Part shown: positions 33,877 through 42,329 of the stretch, in pieces
Layout: the number at the start of each line of letters is the position of its first letter
Position numbering within the stretch: the first letter of the stretch is position 1
NCBI RefSeq assembly: GCF_900142525.1
Contig: NZ_FRBD01000021.1
Location: forward strand, 31,175 to 95,174
Direction of reading: 5' to 3'
DNA from: Xylanibacter ruminicola
GTDB lineage: Bacteria > Bacteroidota > Bacteroidia > Bacteroidales > Bacteroidaceae
Length of the DNA stretch: 64,000 nucleotides
The notes under the pieces: model-generated
Database searches by the model: none
What the model saw: only the letters and a program-made list of their open reading frames with translations
Told to the model about the DNA's origin: nothing
Translations under genes and position numbers: made by a program

Positions 33877-36240
33877 ATGAAAAGATTTGTTTTAGGAACC
33901 GCTGCATTGGCGTGTGCAGTTAGTATGAACGCACAGCGAAAAGCAGCACTCTACGATTCTACACAGGTAGAAGCGCTACAGGAAATTGTGGTTAAAGGCG
34001 TACGAGCACAGAAGAATGCGCCATTTGCAGTAGCCAACATCAAGAAACAAGAACTGAATGCATTTTCAAAAACTGGTAAGGAGTTGCCATTCCTCTTCTC
34101 GCAGACTCCAGGCGTGGTAGCTTGGAGCGAAAACGGACTTGGAACAGGTACCACCTATATGCGTATTCGCGGTGCTGGCGATTCACGTATCAACGTAACC
34201 CTCGATGGTGTGCCCCTTAACTCGCCAGAAGACCAATGCGTGTTCTGGGCCAATATGAACTCGTATGGTTCGCTGCTGGGCTCAGTACAGATTCAGCGTG
34301 GTGTTGGAACATCTACTAATGGCGATGGCGCTTTTGGTGGCACAGTAGCCCTTTCATCAGCCATACCAAGCTTGAAGGCTGGGGGAGAGATATCTGCATC
34401 TTACGGCTCATTCAACACATTTAATATAGGAGGAAAGTTCTCAACAGGTTTACTGTGGAAACATCTGATTTTTGATGGTGCTTATCATGAGACAAATACT
34501 GATGGATTTATCCACGGAACCAGTGGCCGCAGTGGCTCTTACTATGGTGGGCTGACCTGGATTGACCGTAACTTCCAGATTCACTACAAGAACATCGGAA
34601 ACTTTGAAAAAACCGGTCAGGCTTGGAACGGTGTTACTGCAGGTGACAACGACATGAGCCTAATGGATGGCACCTATGGCATCAACACAGGCATTAAGAC
34701 CTACGAAGACATGTGGAACGTTGGTCTGGGCAAGTTTAACTCGCTCTATGAGTATCTTACTTACGATGCCAATGGAAACTTTGCTAAAGATGCTAATGGC
34801 AATTACGTAACTGCTCGCTATCAGATGGACGACGGAAGCTATTGGGACAAGACAACAGATAACTTCTGGCAGAACCACAACATCCTCTCAGCGGTTTACG
34901 ATATTAACGAGCATTGGAGCACCTCAGCATCGCTGCACTACACTTATGGTTATGGCTACTATAGTGAGTTCCGCCCCAACAATAAGTTGAAGAAATTCGG
35001 ACTTAGTTACAATGGCGTAAAAAAGACCGACTTTGTGCGCCAAAAAGGTCTCTCGCAGAACACCTACGGTTTCATCTGGAACGCCAATTATAAAGATGAG
35101 CTTTGGGACGTTATCGGAGGTTTTTCACTTCAGGAGTTTGATGGCAACCACTTTGGATATCTTACTTACATCGCAAATGAAGATGTTCGTAAGAGATACA
35201 TGAGTTATAGAAATTACAAATACTACGACTCTGATGCCACCAAGTTTGATGGTAACGCCTTCATCAAGGCTGCTTACCATATTAACGAGCAGTGGGATGT
35301 GTTTGGCGACCTGCAATACCGCTATGTTCAGTACGAGACATGCGGAAAGAACGATAAGTTCTACGAGGAAACAAGTGGTTACTACAATCAGAAACTCAAC
35401 ATCGACGAGAAATACCGTTTCCTGAATCCAAAAGCAGGTTTCTCTTGGACTCTGGGTGGTCATCGTGCTTACGGTTCAGTAGCACTCAGCCATCGTGAGC
35501 CAGAGCGTAATAACTTTACTGATAATGGTTCTTATCCTTTCCCCAAAGCAGAGAAGTTGATAGACTATGAGTTGGGATATACCTTTAATAGCGACATCTT
35601 CCGTTTTGGTATCAACGGATATTATATGGATTACACAGATCAGTTTGTACAGACTGGACTCTTGAGCGATATTGGCGAGAAACTAACTACAAACGTAAAA
35701 GACAGTTATCGCATGGGTATCGAACTTCAGGCAGCCGTTGATCCTTTCTCTTGGCTCACTTTCGAGGGAAATGCAGCTCTGAGCAAGAATAAGATTAAGG
35801 ACTTTGACGAGGTAGTGGAAGATTGGGATAATGGTTCAACAACCATTCATTACGACAACTCAACCTTGGCCTTCAGTCCATCAACCATTCTGAATGGTTT
35901 TGTAAACCTGCACTACAAGGGTATTCAGGCCATCTGGCACACCAACTTTGTATCTCGCCAGTATCTCGACAACACAGAGAATCAAGATCGCTCTTTGCCT
36001 AGCTACTGCGTTTCTAACGCTTCAGTCAGCTATACCCTCAAGCCCAAGAAGGCCATCAAGGAGGCAATCTTCGGTCTGAACTTCAACAACATCTTTAACA
36101 AGCACTATGCTGCCAACGGATGGGTTTATTCTGCAATTTACGCCAGCGGTGGCCATGATAACGACAATCGCTACTATCAGATTGGTTTCATCCCAATGGC
36201 TGGCTTCACCATGATGGGTAACTTAACACTCAGATTCTAG
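33877..36240 (+). CDS. TonB-dependent receptor, probable thiamine transporter
   Basis: A 787-residue outer-membrane beta-barrel with an N-terminal signal peptide (MKRFVLGTAALACAVSMNAQ), a plug domain (residues about 45-160, with IRGAGDSRINVTLDGVPLN) and a barrel ending in the aromatic terminus MGNLTLRF. Control by a TPP riboswitch and the adjacent PnuC-like gene point to thiamine or a thiamine phosphate as ligand. Specificity rests on context, not on the receptor sequence. Confidence 0.9.
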   Translation: MKRFVLGTAALACAVSMNAQRKAALYDSTQVEALQEIVVKGVRAQKNAPFAVANIKKQELNAFSKTGKELPFLFSQTPGVVAWSENGLGTGTTYMRIRGAGDSRINVTLDGVPLNSPEDQCVFWANMNSYGSLLGSVQIQRGVGTSTNGDGAFGGTVALSSAIPSLKAGGEISASYGSFNTFNIGGKFSTGLLWKHLIFDGAYHETNTDGFIHGTSGRSGSYYGGLTWIDRNFQIHYKNIGNFEKTGQAWNGVTAGDNDMSLMDGTYGINTGIKTYEDMWNVGLGKFNSLYEYLTYDANGNFAKDANGNYVTARYQMDDGSYWDKTTDNFWQNHNILSAVYDINEHWSTSASLHYTYGYGYYSEFRPNNKLKKFGLSYNGVKKTDFVRQKGLSQNTYGFIWNANYKDELWDVIGGFSLQEFDGNHFGYLTYIANEDVRKRYMSYRNYKYYDSDATKFDGNAFIKAAYHINEQWDVFGDLQYRYVQYETCGKNDKFYEETSGYYNQKLNIDEKYRFLNPKAGFSWTLGGHRAYGSVALSHREPERNNFTDNGSYPFPKAEKLIDYELGYTFNSDIFRFGINGYYMDYTDQFVQTGLLSDIGEKLTTNVKDSYRMGIELQAAVDPFSWLTFEGNAALSKNKIKDFDEVVEDWDNGSTTIHYDNSTLAFSPSTILNGFVNLHYKGIQAIWHTNFVSRQYLDNTENQDRSLPSYCVSNASVSYTLKPKKAIKEAIFGLNFNNIFNKHYAANGWVYSAIYASGGHDNDNRYYQIGFIPMAGFTMMGNLTLRF

Positions 36241-36243
36241 GAA

Positions 36244-36828
36244 ATGACAGAATTTATCATAGCACACTGGTTAGATATCACCACCACGATACTCGGACTA
36301 CTTTACATCTGGTTCGAGTATCGTGCCAGTGCATGGCTTTGGGCCGTAGGCTTCCTGATGCAGGCACTCGGCATTGTGCTATATTACCAGAAAGGACTCT
36401 ATGCCGATTGCGGTATGGAGTTCTATTACCTTTCAATGACCATCTATGGTTATTGGAAGTGGGTGAGGGGAGCAGCCAACAAGAAAGCCTTACCCATCAC
36501 AAGATTCCCACGCAAACTTATCATCCCCTGGTGCGCTATTATCCTATCCGTATGGGGAGTTATTTATTGGCTATTAGTAACATTCACTAATAGCAATGTG
36601 CCGCTTATCGACAGCTTTACCACAGCACTTAGTATCGTAGGCATCTGGGCTCTGGCTCATAAGTATCTGGAACAGTGGTTCATATGGATTATTGTTGACG
36701 TTGTGACATGCGGACTTTACTTCTACAAAGACATTCCATTTAAGGGCGGACTTTACGCTTTATACGTCGTTATAGCCGTTTTTGGCTATAGAAAATGGAA
36801 ACAGATGATAGATAATCGCGCTATTTGA
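36244..36828 (+). CDS. pnuT: PnuC/PnuT-family transporter, probable thiamine permease
   Basis: A 194-residue inner-membrane protein with about seven hydrophobic helices. The motif WFEYRASAWLWAVGFLMQAL near residue 22 and the Trp-rich YGYWKWVRG near 70 are typical of the PnuC family, whose PnuT branch carries thiamine. It starts 3 bases after the receptor gene under the same TPP riboswitch. No thiamine pyrophosphokinase gene follows, unlike many such operons, so the metabolic trap must be elsewhere. Confidence 0.85.
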   Translation: MTEFIIAHWLDITTTILGLLYIWFEYRASAWLWAVGFLMQALGIVLYYQKGLYADCGMEFYYLSMTIYGYWKWVRGAANKKALPITRFPRKLIIPWCAIILSVWGVIYWLLVTFTNSNVPLIDSFTTALSIVGIWALAHKYLEQWFIWIIVDVVTCGLYFYKDIPFKGGLYALYVVIAVFGYRKWKQMIDNRAI

Positions 36829-36847
36829 GCGGTTTTTCGCCATTTAA

Positions 36848-36879
36848 TTTGGCTATCTGCGGTATTTTACGTACTTTTG
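36848..36879 (+). promoter_or_regulatory. Promoter of the acyl-CoA ligase gene
   Basis: TTTG (36848-36851), 20 bases, TACTTTTG (36872-36879), 20 bases before the ATG. The preceding GCG-TATTTGA-GCG hairpin with a T run over the pnuT stop may end the upstream transcript weakly. Confidence 0.7.
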
Positions 36880-36899
36880 CAGCGAATTTATAAATTCAA

Positions 36900-38714
36900 A
36901 TGCTTATGCAGACGAACAGTCATTTATCGCGATTAATTCATGACCAGGCCAAGAAGTACGGTAATCGAGAGGCGTTGATCTACAAGGACTTCGGAGGGTC
37001 TGAATGGAAATCATATTCGTGGAATCAGTTCTCGGATATGGTCAAGAAAGTATCTAATGCCTTATTAAATCTGGGTGTAAAGGTACAGGAGAATCTGGGT
37101 ATATTCGCTCAGAACTCTGTTCAGTACCTGTTCTGCGACTTTGGTGCATGGGGAGTTCGTGCAGTAACCATCCCATTCTATGCCACAAGCTCAGAACAGC
37201 AGATCCAGTTTATGATTAGCGATGCAAAAATACGTTATCTCTTTGTAGGCGAACAGGATCAATACGACAAGGCACGTCGGATTTTCTCAACATGCCCTAC
37301 ACTCGAGCGTATCATCGTTTTCGACAAGAATGTACATATTTCATCGCTCGACCTCAGCTCGATGTATTTCGACGATTTCTTGAAGTTGGGTGACAATTAT
37401 CCACGTCAGACAGAAGTTGAGTCGCTTCAGGCTCAGGCTTCTATGGACGATATTGCCAACATCCTGTACACCAGCGGTACTACTGGCGATTCAAAGGGTG
37501 TAATACTTACCTGCGGACAGTATCATGCCGCAATGGTAGCCAATGATAAGTGTGTACCAGTAGGCGAGAACGACAGAGTGCTTAACTTCCTGCCATTCAC
37601 CCATATCTTTGAGAAGGGTTGGAAGATTCTATGCTTGACTGAGGGTGCCAAACTGATTGTGAACACATATCCCATGGAGGTTCAGCAGTCAATGCGCGAG
37701 ACTCATCCTACCTGTATGAGCTCAGTTCCACGTTTCTGGGAGAAGGTGTATATGGGAGTTATGGAGCAGATAGAGAAAGCCAGCGCACCCAAGCGCAAGT
37801 TCTTTATGCATGCTCTCAAGGTAGGCAAGAAGCATAACATCGACTATCTGTCGAAGGGCAAGCGTCCACCATTGCCTCTGCATCTGGAGTACGAGTTGCT
37901 GAACAAGACTGTATTCTCTTTGGTTCGCAAAGAGCTTGGATTGGAGAATGCCCACTTCTTCCCAACAGCTGGTGCTACCGTTAATCCTAAGGTCGAGGAG
38001 TTTGTACACTCTATAGGTCTCAATATGATTGTGGGCTATGGCCTTACTGAGAGCCTTGCCACAGTTAGCTGTAACCATCTTGGTAAGCCTTATACCGTTG
38101 GTGGAGTAGGTATCCCCATCGAGGGTATCGACATCAAGATCAGCGAAGAGGGTGAGGTATTGCTGAAAGGCCCAACTATCACTAAGGGTTATTATAATCG
38201 TGAGGACCTTACAAAAGCTGCATTTACTGACGATGGTTATTTCAAGACTGGCGACTCAGGCTATCTGAAAGGCGGTGAGCTGTTCTTGAAGGAGCGTATC
38301 AAGGACTTGTTCAAGACATCCAACGGTAAGTATATCGCTCCACAGATGATTGAATCAAAACTGCTGGTTGACAAGTATATCGACCAGATTGCCATCATAG
38401 CCGATCAGCGTAAGTTTGTGTCAGCACTTATCATCCCTGTTTATTCTCTGCTTGAGGAGTATGCTCGCGAAAATAAGATTCCATTCGAAAACAGAGAGCA
38501 GCTTTGCAAGAATCCACAGATTAACCAGATGATGAAGGAGCGCATCGACACGCTGCAGCAGCAACTGGCTCATTATGAGCAGATTAAGCGATTCACTCTG
38601 CTTCCTCACCATTTCACAATGGAGAAGGGAGAACTTACAAATACATTAAAAATAAAGCGTCGCGTACTGAACGAGAACTACAAGAAAGAAATAGACGCGA
38701 TGTACGCAGAATAA
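36900..38714 (+). CDS. Long-chain acyl-CoA ligase (AMP-dependent synthetase)
   Basis: A 604-residue ANL-family enzyme. The AMP-binding motif is ILYTSGTTGDSKGVILT near residue 188; VGYGLTESLATVSC near 378 and the C-terminal lid hinge with GDSGYLKGGELFLKERIKD follow. It activates fatty acids to acyl-AMP and then acyl-CoA. The size and FADD-like order fit long-chain ligases of Bacteroidetes. An ATG six bases downstream (MQTN) is an equally possible start. Confidence 0.9.
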   Translation: MLMQTNSHLSRLIHDQAKKYGNREALIYKDFGGSEWKSYSWNQFSDMVKKVSNALLNLGVKVQENLGIFAQNSVQYLFCDFGAWGVRAVTIPFYATSSEQQIQFMISDAKIRYLFVGEQDQYDKARRIFSTCPTLERIIVFDKNVHISSLDLSSMYFDDFLKLGDNYPRQTEVESLQAQASMDDIANILYTSGTTGDSKGVILTCGQYHAAMVANDKCVPVGENDRVLNFLPFTHIFEKGWKILCLTEGAKLIVNTYPMEVQQSMRETHPTCMSSVPRFWEKVYMGVMEQIEKASAPKRKFFMHALKVGKKHNIDYLSKGKRPPLPLHLEYELLNKTVFSLVRKELGLENAHFFPTAGATVNPKVEEFVHSIGLNMIVGYGLTESLATVSCNHLGKPYTVGGVGIPIEGIDIKISEEGEVLLKGPTITKGYYNREDLTKAAFTDDGYFKTGDSGYLKGGELFLKERIKDLFKTSNGKYIAPQMIESKLLVDKYIDQIAIIADQRKFVSALIIPVYSLLEEYARENKIPFENREQLCKNPQINQMMKERIDTLQQQLAHYEQIKRFTLLPHHFTMEKGELTNTLKIKRRVLNENYKKEIDAMYAE

Positions 38715-38717
38715 GAT

Positions 38718-39842
38718 ATGATTACTCAGGATCAACTGAAAGATGTTTTAGAAAGAGCGGATGCACTTCACCGCTACTTGGAGATTGACAAGAAGAAGAT
38801 AGAATACGAGGAAGAAGATCTTCGTACGCAGGCTCCTGACTTCTGGGAGGACCGTAAGCGTGCCGAAGAGCAGATGAAAAAGGTGAAGGGCATTAAGAAG
38901 TGGCTTGATGGCTATAAGGAGGTTCGTACTCTGGCCGACGAGCTACAACTGGCATTCGACTTCTTTAAAGACGAGATGGTAACTGAGGAGGAGGTTGACG
39001 AGACCTATGCCAAAGCCATCAAGGCTATCGAAGACCTTGAGTTGAAGAATATGCTTCGCCAGAAGGAAGACCCCATGGAGGCCGTTCTGAAGATTAACTC
39101 TGGTGCTGGTGGTACTGAGGCACAGGATTGGGCTTCTATGCTGATGCGAATGTATATGCGCTGGGCCGAGGCTCATGGCTACAAGGTAACCATCTCAAAC
39201 ATCCTTGAAGGCGATGATGCTGGTATTAAGAGTGTCACTATGCAGCTTGAGGGTGGCGACTATGCTTACGGCTATCTGAAGAGCGAGAACGGTGTTCACC
39301 GCCTGGTTCGCGTATCACCTTTCAACGCCCAAGGTAAGCGTATGACGTCTTTTGCTTCTGTCTTCGTATCGCCATTGGTTGATGATACCATCGAGGTATA
39401 TGTCGACCCAGCCAAGCTCTCTTGGGATACTTTCCGAAGCAGTGGTGCTGGTGGTCAGAACGTAAACAAGGTTGAGTCTGGCGTACGTCTGCGCTATTGG
39501 TATACTGATCCAGATACTGGCGAGGAGGAAGAAATCCTCATCGAGAATACGGAGACTCGCGACCAGCCAAAAAATAAGGAGCGTGCTATAACGCTGCTTA
39601 AGTCACAACTCTACGATCGCGCCATGAAAAAGCGCTTAGAGGCTCAGGCTAAGATTGAGGCTGGTAAGAAGAAGATAGAGTGGGGTAGTCAGATTCGAAG
39701 CTATGTTTTCGACGATCGTCGTGTAAAAGACCATCGTACCAACTATCAGACCACAGACGTTGATGGCGTGATGGATGGAAAGATTGACGACTTTATCAAG
39801 GCTTATCTGATGGAGTTCCCAGTTAACGACGAAGAACAATAA
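38718..39842 (+). CDS. prfB: Peptide chain release factor 2
   Basis: A 374-residue class I release factor recognising UAA and UGA. The SPF codon-recognition tripeptide is in VRVSPFNAQG near residue 205, and the catalytic GGQ in SSGAGGQNVNK near 246. The whole gene is one frame: at the usual position of the programmed +1 frameshift (after residues RYL, near 22) the sequence reads TACTTGGAGATTGAC with no in-frame TGA, so the autoregulatory frameshift is absent. It begins 3 bases after the ligase stop. Confidence 0.95.
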   Translation: MITQDQLKDVLERADALHRYLEIDKKKIEYEEEDLRTQAPDFWEDRKRAEEQMKKVKGIKKWLDGYKEVRTLADELQLAFDFFKDEMVTEEEVDETYAKAIKAIEDLELKNMLRQKEDPMEAVLKINSGAGGTEAQDWASMLMRMYMRWAEAHGYKVTISNILEGDDAGIKSVTMQLEGGDYAYGYLKSENGVHRLVRVSPFNAQGKRMTSFASVFVSPLVDDTIEVYVDPAKLSWDTFRSSGAGGQNVNKVESGVRLRYWYTDPDTGEEEEILIENTETRDQPKNKERAITLLKSQLYDRAMKKRLEAQAKIEAGKKKIEWGSQIRSYVFDDRRVKDHRTNYQTTDVDGVMDGKIDDFIKAYLMEFPVNDEEQ

Positions 39843-39877
39843 ACAATAAACGAATAACAAATAAAATCATTAAAACT

Positions 39878-40036
39878 ATGGCTCAAATTGCAAAATCATC
39901 TAAGTCTACTCAGAAGAAGGAGGCTTTTCAGAAGAAACAGGAAGAAGGAGGAAAGAAAGTGCTGGAGTATATCTTTGGTGCATTGATTATTCTGGCAGTA
40001 CTCTTTGTAGTTTATTCTATCTTTGTAGTTTCTTAA
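39878..40036 (+). CDS. Small single-pass membrane protein
   Basis: A 52-residue frame: a basic, Lys/Gln-rich N-terminus (KSSKSTQKKEAFQKKQEEGG) followed by one membrane helix (YIFGALIILAVLFVVYSIFV). It starts 35 bases after prfB and overlaps the CYTH gene start (TAATG), which supports translation. Function unknown; the orientation would place the basic tail in the cytoplasm. Confidence 0.7.
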   Translation: MAQIAKSSKSTQKKEAFQKKQEEGGKKVLEYIFGALIILAVLFVVYSIFVVS

Positions 40037-40551
40037 TGAGTGGACTTGAGATAGAACGTAAGTTCCTAGTCCGAAACAACGACTATAAACGACTTGCCAC
40101 TAGCAGTAGTCGTATATGTCAAGGTTATATCTGCAGCAATCGCGGACGTACCGTTAGGGTACGTATCCGTGATGGCCGCGGATATCTTACAATTAAAGGC
40201 CCCTCGGATATAGGAGGCCTTGCACGCTATGAATTTGAGAAAGAGATTTCGCTTGACGAAGCCCAACACCTGATGGATATCTGCGAGCCAGGAAAGATAG
40301 ACAAGACACGCTATCTGGTTCCTTGTGGCAAACACACCTTTGAGGTCGATGAGTTCTATGGCGAGAACGAAGGACTGATTATGGCTGAGGTTGAACTTGT
40401 ATCAGAAAATGAGCCCTTTGAAAAACCAGACTTTATTGGCGAAGAAGTAACAGGCGATAGAAGATACTACAATTCGTGTCTACTGAAGAATCCTTTTACT
40501 TCTTGGAACGGAAACACCAAATCAACAACCCAAGAACAGCAGCAAGGGTAA
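40036..40551 (+). CDS. CYTH domain protein (triphosphate tunnel metalloenzyme)
   Basis: A 171-residue protein. The ExExK signature is LEIERKFLV at residues 4-12, and alternating charged strands (RTVRVRIRDGRGYLTIKG) build the tunnel. YEFEKEI and MAEVELVSE carry further metal-binding acids. Members hydrolyse tripolyphosphate or thiamine triphosphate, or make cAMP; small stand-alone bacterial forms are most often tripolyphosphatases, which is inference here. The last 19 codons overlap the convergent VanZ gene. Confidence 0.88.
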   Translation: MSGLEIERKFLVRNNDYKRLATSSSRICQGYICSNRGRTVRVRIRDGRGYLTIKGPSDIGGLARYEFEKEISLDEAQHLMDICEPGKIDKTRYLVPCGKHTFEVDEFYGENEGLIMAEVELVSENEPFEKPDFIGEEVTGDRRYYNSCLLKNPFTSWNGNTKSTTQEQQQG

Positions 40552-40891
40552 CTCCTGTAGCATTGGCTGCCAGATCAAGCCAATCACCACTACGTTGCCC
40601 CCAAGTACAATATTCCTGAATCAACTCTATGACTCCACTCATAAAGATTGGAGCCAGCCAGGCCCAAAAGAACAGTTTCTCGTAATCAGCCTGTCTATGT
40701 TTGCAGGTGTATTCTATCCATAACACAAGGAATGTACATCCGTACATCAATATATGTACCCACTTATCAACAAACTCTACATCATCCAAAGGTGTTTCAG
40801 GAAAGTAGGGAATCAGCGAAAGTATCCATATCAGCGTGATACAGATCATCGAGAATGGATATTTTCTTATGAAATGATACAAAAAACTCAT
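40496..40891 (-). CDS. VanZ-like family membrane protein
   Basis: A 131-residue protein from ATG 40891, with four hydrophobic helices. DKWVHILMYGCTFLVLW and the later SGVIELIQEYCTWGQRSGDWLDLAANATG match the VanZ/DUF2238-like pattern, where conserved His, Glu and Asp face the membrane. Named after a teicoplanin-resistance gene, but most members have no known role in resistance. Its 3' end overlaps the CYTH gene by 56 bases on the opposite strand. Confidence 0.83.
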   Translation of the reverse strand: MSFLYHFIRKYPFSMICITLIWILSLIPYFPETPLDDVEFVDKWVHILMYGCTFLVLWIEYTCKHRQADYEKLFFWAWLAPIFMSGVIELIQEYCTWGQRSGDWLDLAANATGVTLAAVLGLLIWCFRSKK

Positions 40892-40911
40892 ATTTGCTTG
40901 CAATTTTGGTG

Positions 40912-40939
40912 CAAAATTAAGAAATAATTTATACTTTTG
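40912..40939. promoter_or_regulatory. Divergent -7 boxes (VanZ / NSS transporter)
   Basis: Minus strand TAATTTTG (complement of 40912-40919), 20 bases before the VanZ ATG. Plus strand TACTTTTG (40932-40939), 25 bases before the transporter ATG. Confidence 0.55.
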
Positions 40940-40964
40940 CAACCAAATTTAAAGAAATGTTGAT

Positions 40965-42329
40965 ATGACAAAACTTGAAAGGGCAAGTTTCGGTAGTAAA
41001 TTAGGCGTTATTCTAGCCACAGCAGGTTCCGCCGTAGGCTTAGGCAATATATGGCGTTTCCCTTATATGACGGGACAGAACGGTGGAGCTATTTTCATCG
41101 TTATCTATATATTCTGTGTCTTGTTGCTTGGTATTCCATGTATGATTAGTGAGTTTATCATTGGTCGACATGGTCAGGCTAACACAGCTCGAGCTTTCCG
41201 CATTATGTCTGGCGATACCATTTGGTCGCTGATTGGCTACATGGGAGTGCTTACAGGATTCTTGATTTCTGGCTATTATGCCGTGGTATCCGGATGGTGT
41301 CTGGAATATTTATGGGCGTCTGTATCTGGCAAACTCCTTGGCAATCCAGAATACATCAAAGACTATTTCGCCACCTTCTCGCAAGATCCTGTCAAGCCTG
41401 TTTTCTGGACACTCATCATCCTACTGGCCACATACCTTATTATTGAGAATGGCGTACGCAATGGCATTGAGAAAGCATCAAAACTCATGATGCCCATCTT
41501 GTTTATTCTTTTGCTTATTATCGTTGTTGCATCATGTATGCTGCCAAATGCTCATAAAGGCATCGAGTTCTTGTTTAAGCCAGACCTGTCGAAGTTGAAT
41601 GGCGATGTGTTTCTGGCTGCACTTGGACAATCATTCTACTCTTTGAGTATCGCTATGGGATGCATCTGTACCTATGCCAGCTATTTCTCAAAGCAAACCA
41701 ACCTCACATCGTCTGCTTTAAATATCAGCGTTATCGACTTTATGGTAGCGCTTCTGGCAGGCCTTATCATCTTCCCTGCAGCCTTCTCTGTGGGCGTTAA
41801 TCCTGATAGTGGTCCATCGCTGATATTCATCACATTACCCAATGTATTCCATCAGGCTTTTGGTAGTATAGCCAGCCTGGGTTACGCTATATCTCTTCTC
41901 TTTTATGCATTGCTCTCTATGGCTGCTCTTACATCGCTGATGTCACTGCATGAGGTAAGTACTGCATTCCTTGAGGAAGAATTAGGAACCACTCGTAAAC
42001 GTGCAGCAGTTATGGTAACCATAGGTTGTATGACAATAGGTATTGTATGCTCGCTGTCGCTTGGAGCTTGGAATGGTTTCCATTTGTTTGGTATGAACAT
42101 CTTCGATCTGTTCGACTTTGTTACTGGCCAGTTGTTCCTGCCAATAGTGGGATTCCTGACCTGTATCTTTATCGGATGGTTTGTGCCACATAAGATTGTT
42201 CGCGATGAGTTTACCAATATGGGCACATTACGAAACGGCCGATTGTTTCACTTTTACATTTTCCTTGTAAAGTACGTGTGTCCTATCTGTATCCTGTTTA
42301 TTTTCCTTCACCAATTCGGACTAATCTAA
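40965..42329 (+). CDS. NSS family sodium-dependent transporter (copy 1)
   Basis: A 454-residue inner-membrane protein of the neurotransmitter:sodium symporter family with about eleven helices. SAVGLGNIWRFPYMTGQNGG near residue 22 is the first-helix Na+/substrate site, and SFYSLSIAMGCICTYASYF lines the second half of the site. Bacterial members import amino acids with Na+. The substrate is unknown. Followed without any spacer by a close paralogue. Confidence 0.92.
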   Translation: MTKLERASFGSKLGVILATAGSAVGLGNIWRFPYMTGQNGGAIFIVIYIFCVLLLGIPCMISEFIIGRHGQANTARAFRIMSGDTIWSLIGYMGVLTGFLISGYYAVVSGWCLEYLWASVSGKLLGNPEYIKDYFATFSQDPVKPVFWTLIILLATYLIIENGVRNGIEKASKLMMPILFILLLIIVVASCMLPNAHKGIEFLFKPDLSKLNGDVFLAALGQSFYSLSIAMGCICTYASYFSKQTNLTSSALNISVIDFMVALLAGLIIFPAAFSVGVNPDSGPSLIFITLPNVFHQAFGSIASLGYAISLLFYALLSMAALTSLMSLHEVSTAFLEEELGTTRKRAAVMVTIGCMTIGIVCSLSLGAWNGFHLFGMNIFDLFDFVTGQLFLPIVGFLTCIFIGWFVPHKIVRDEFTNMGTLRNGRLFHFYIFLVKYVCPICILFIFLHQFGLI

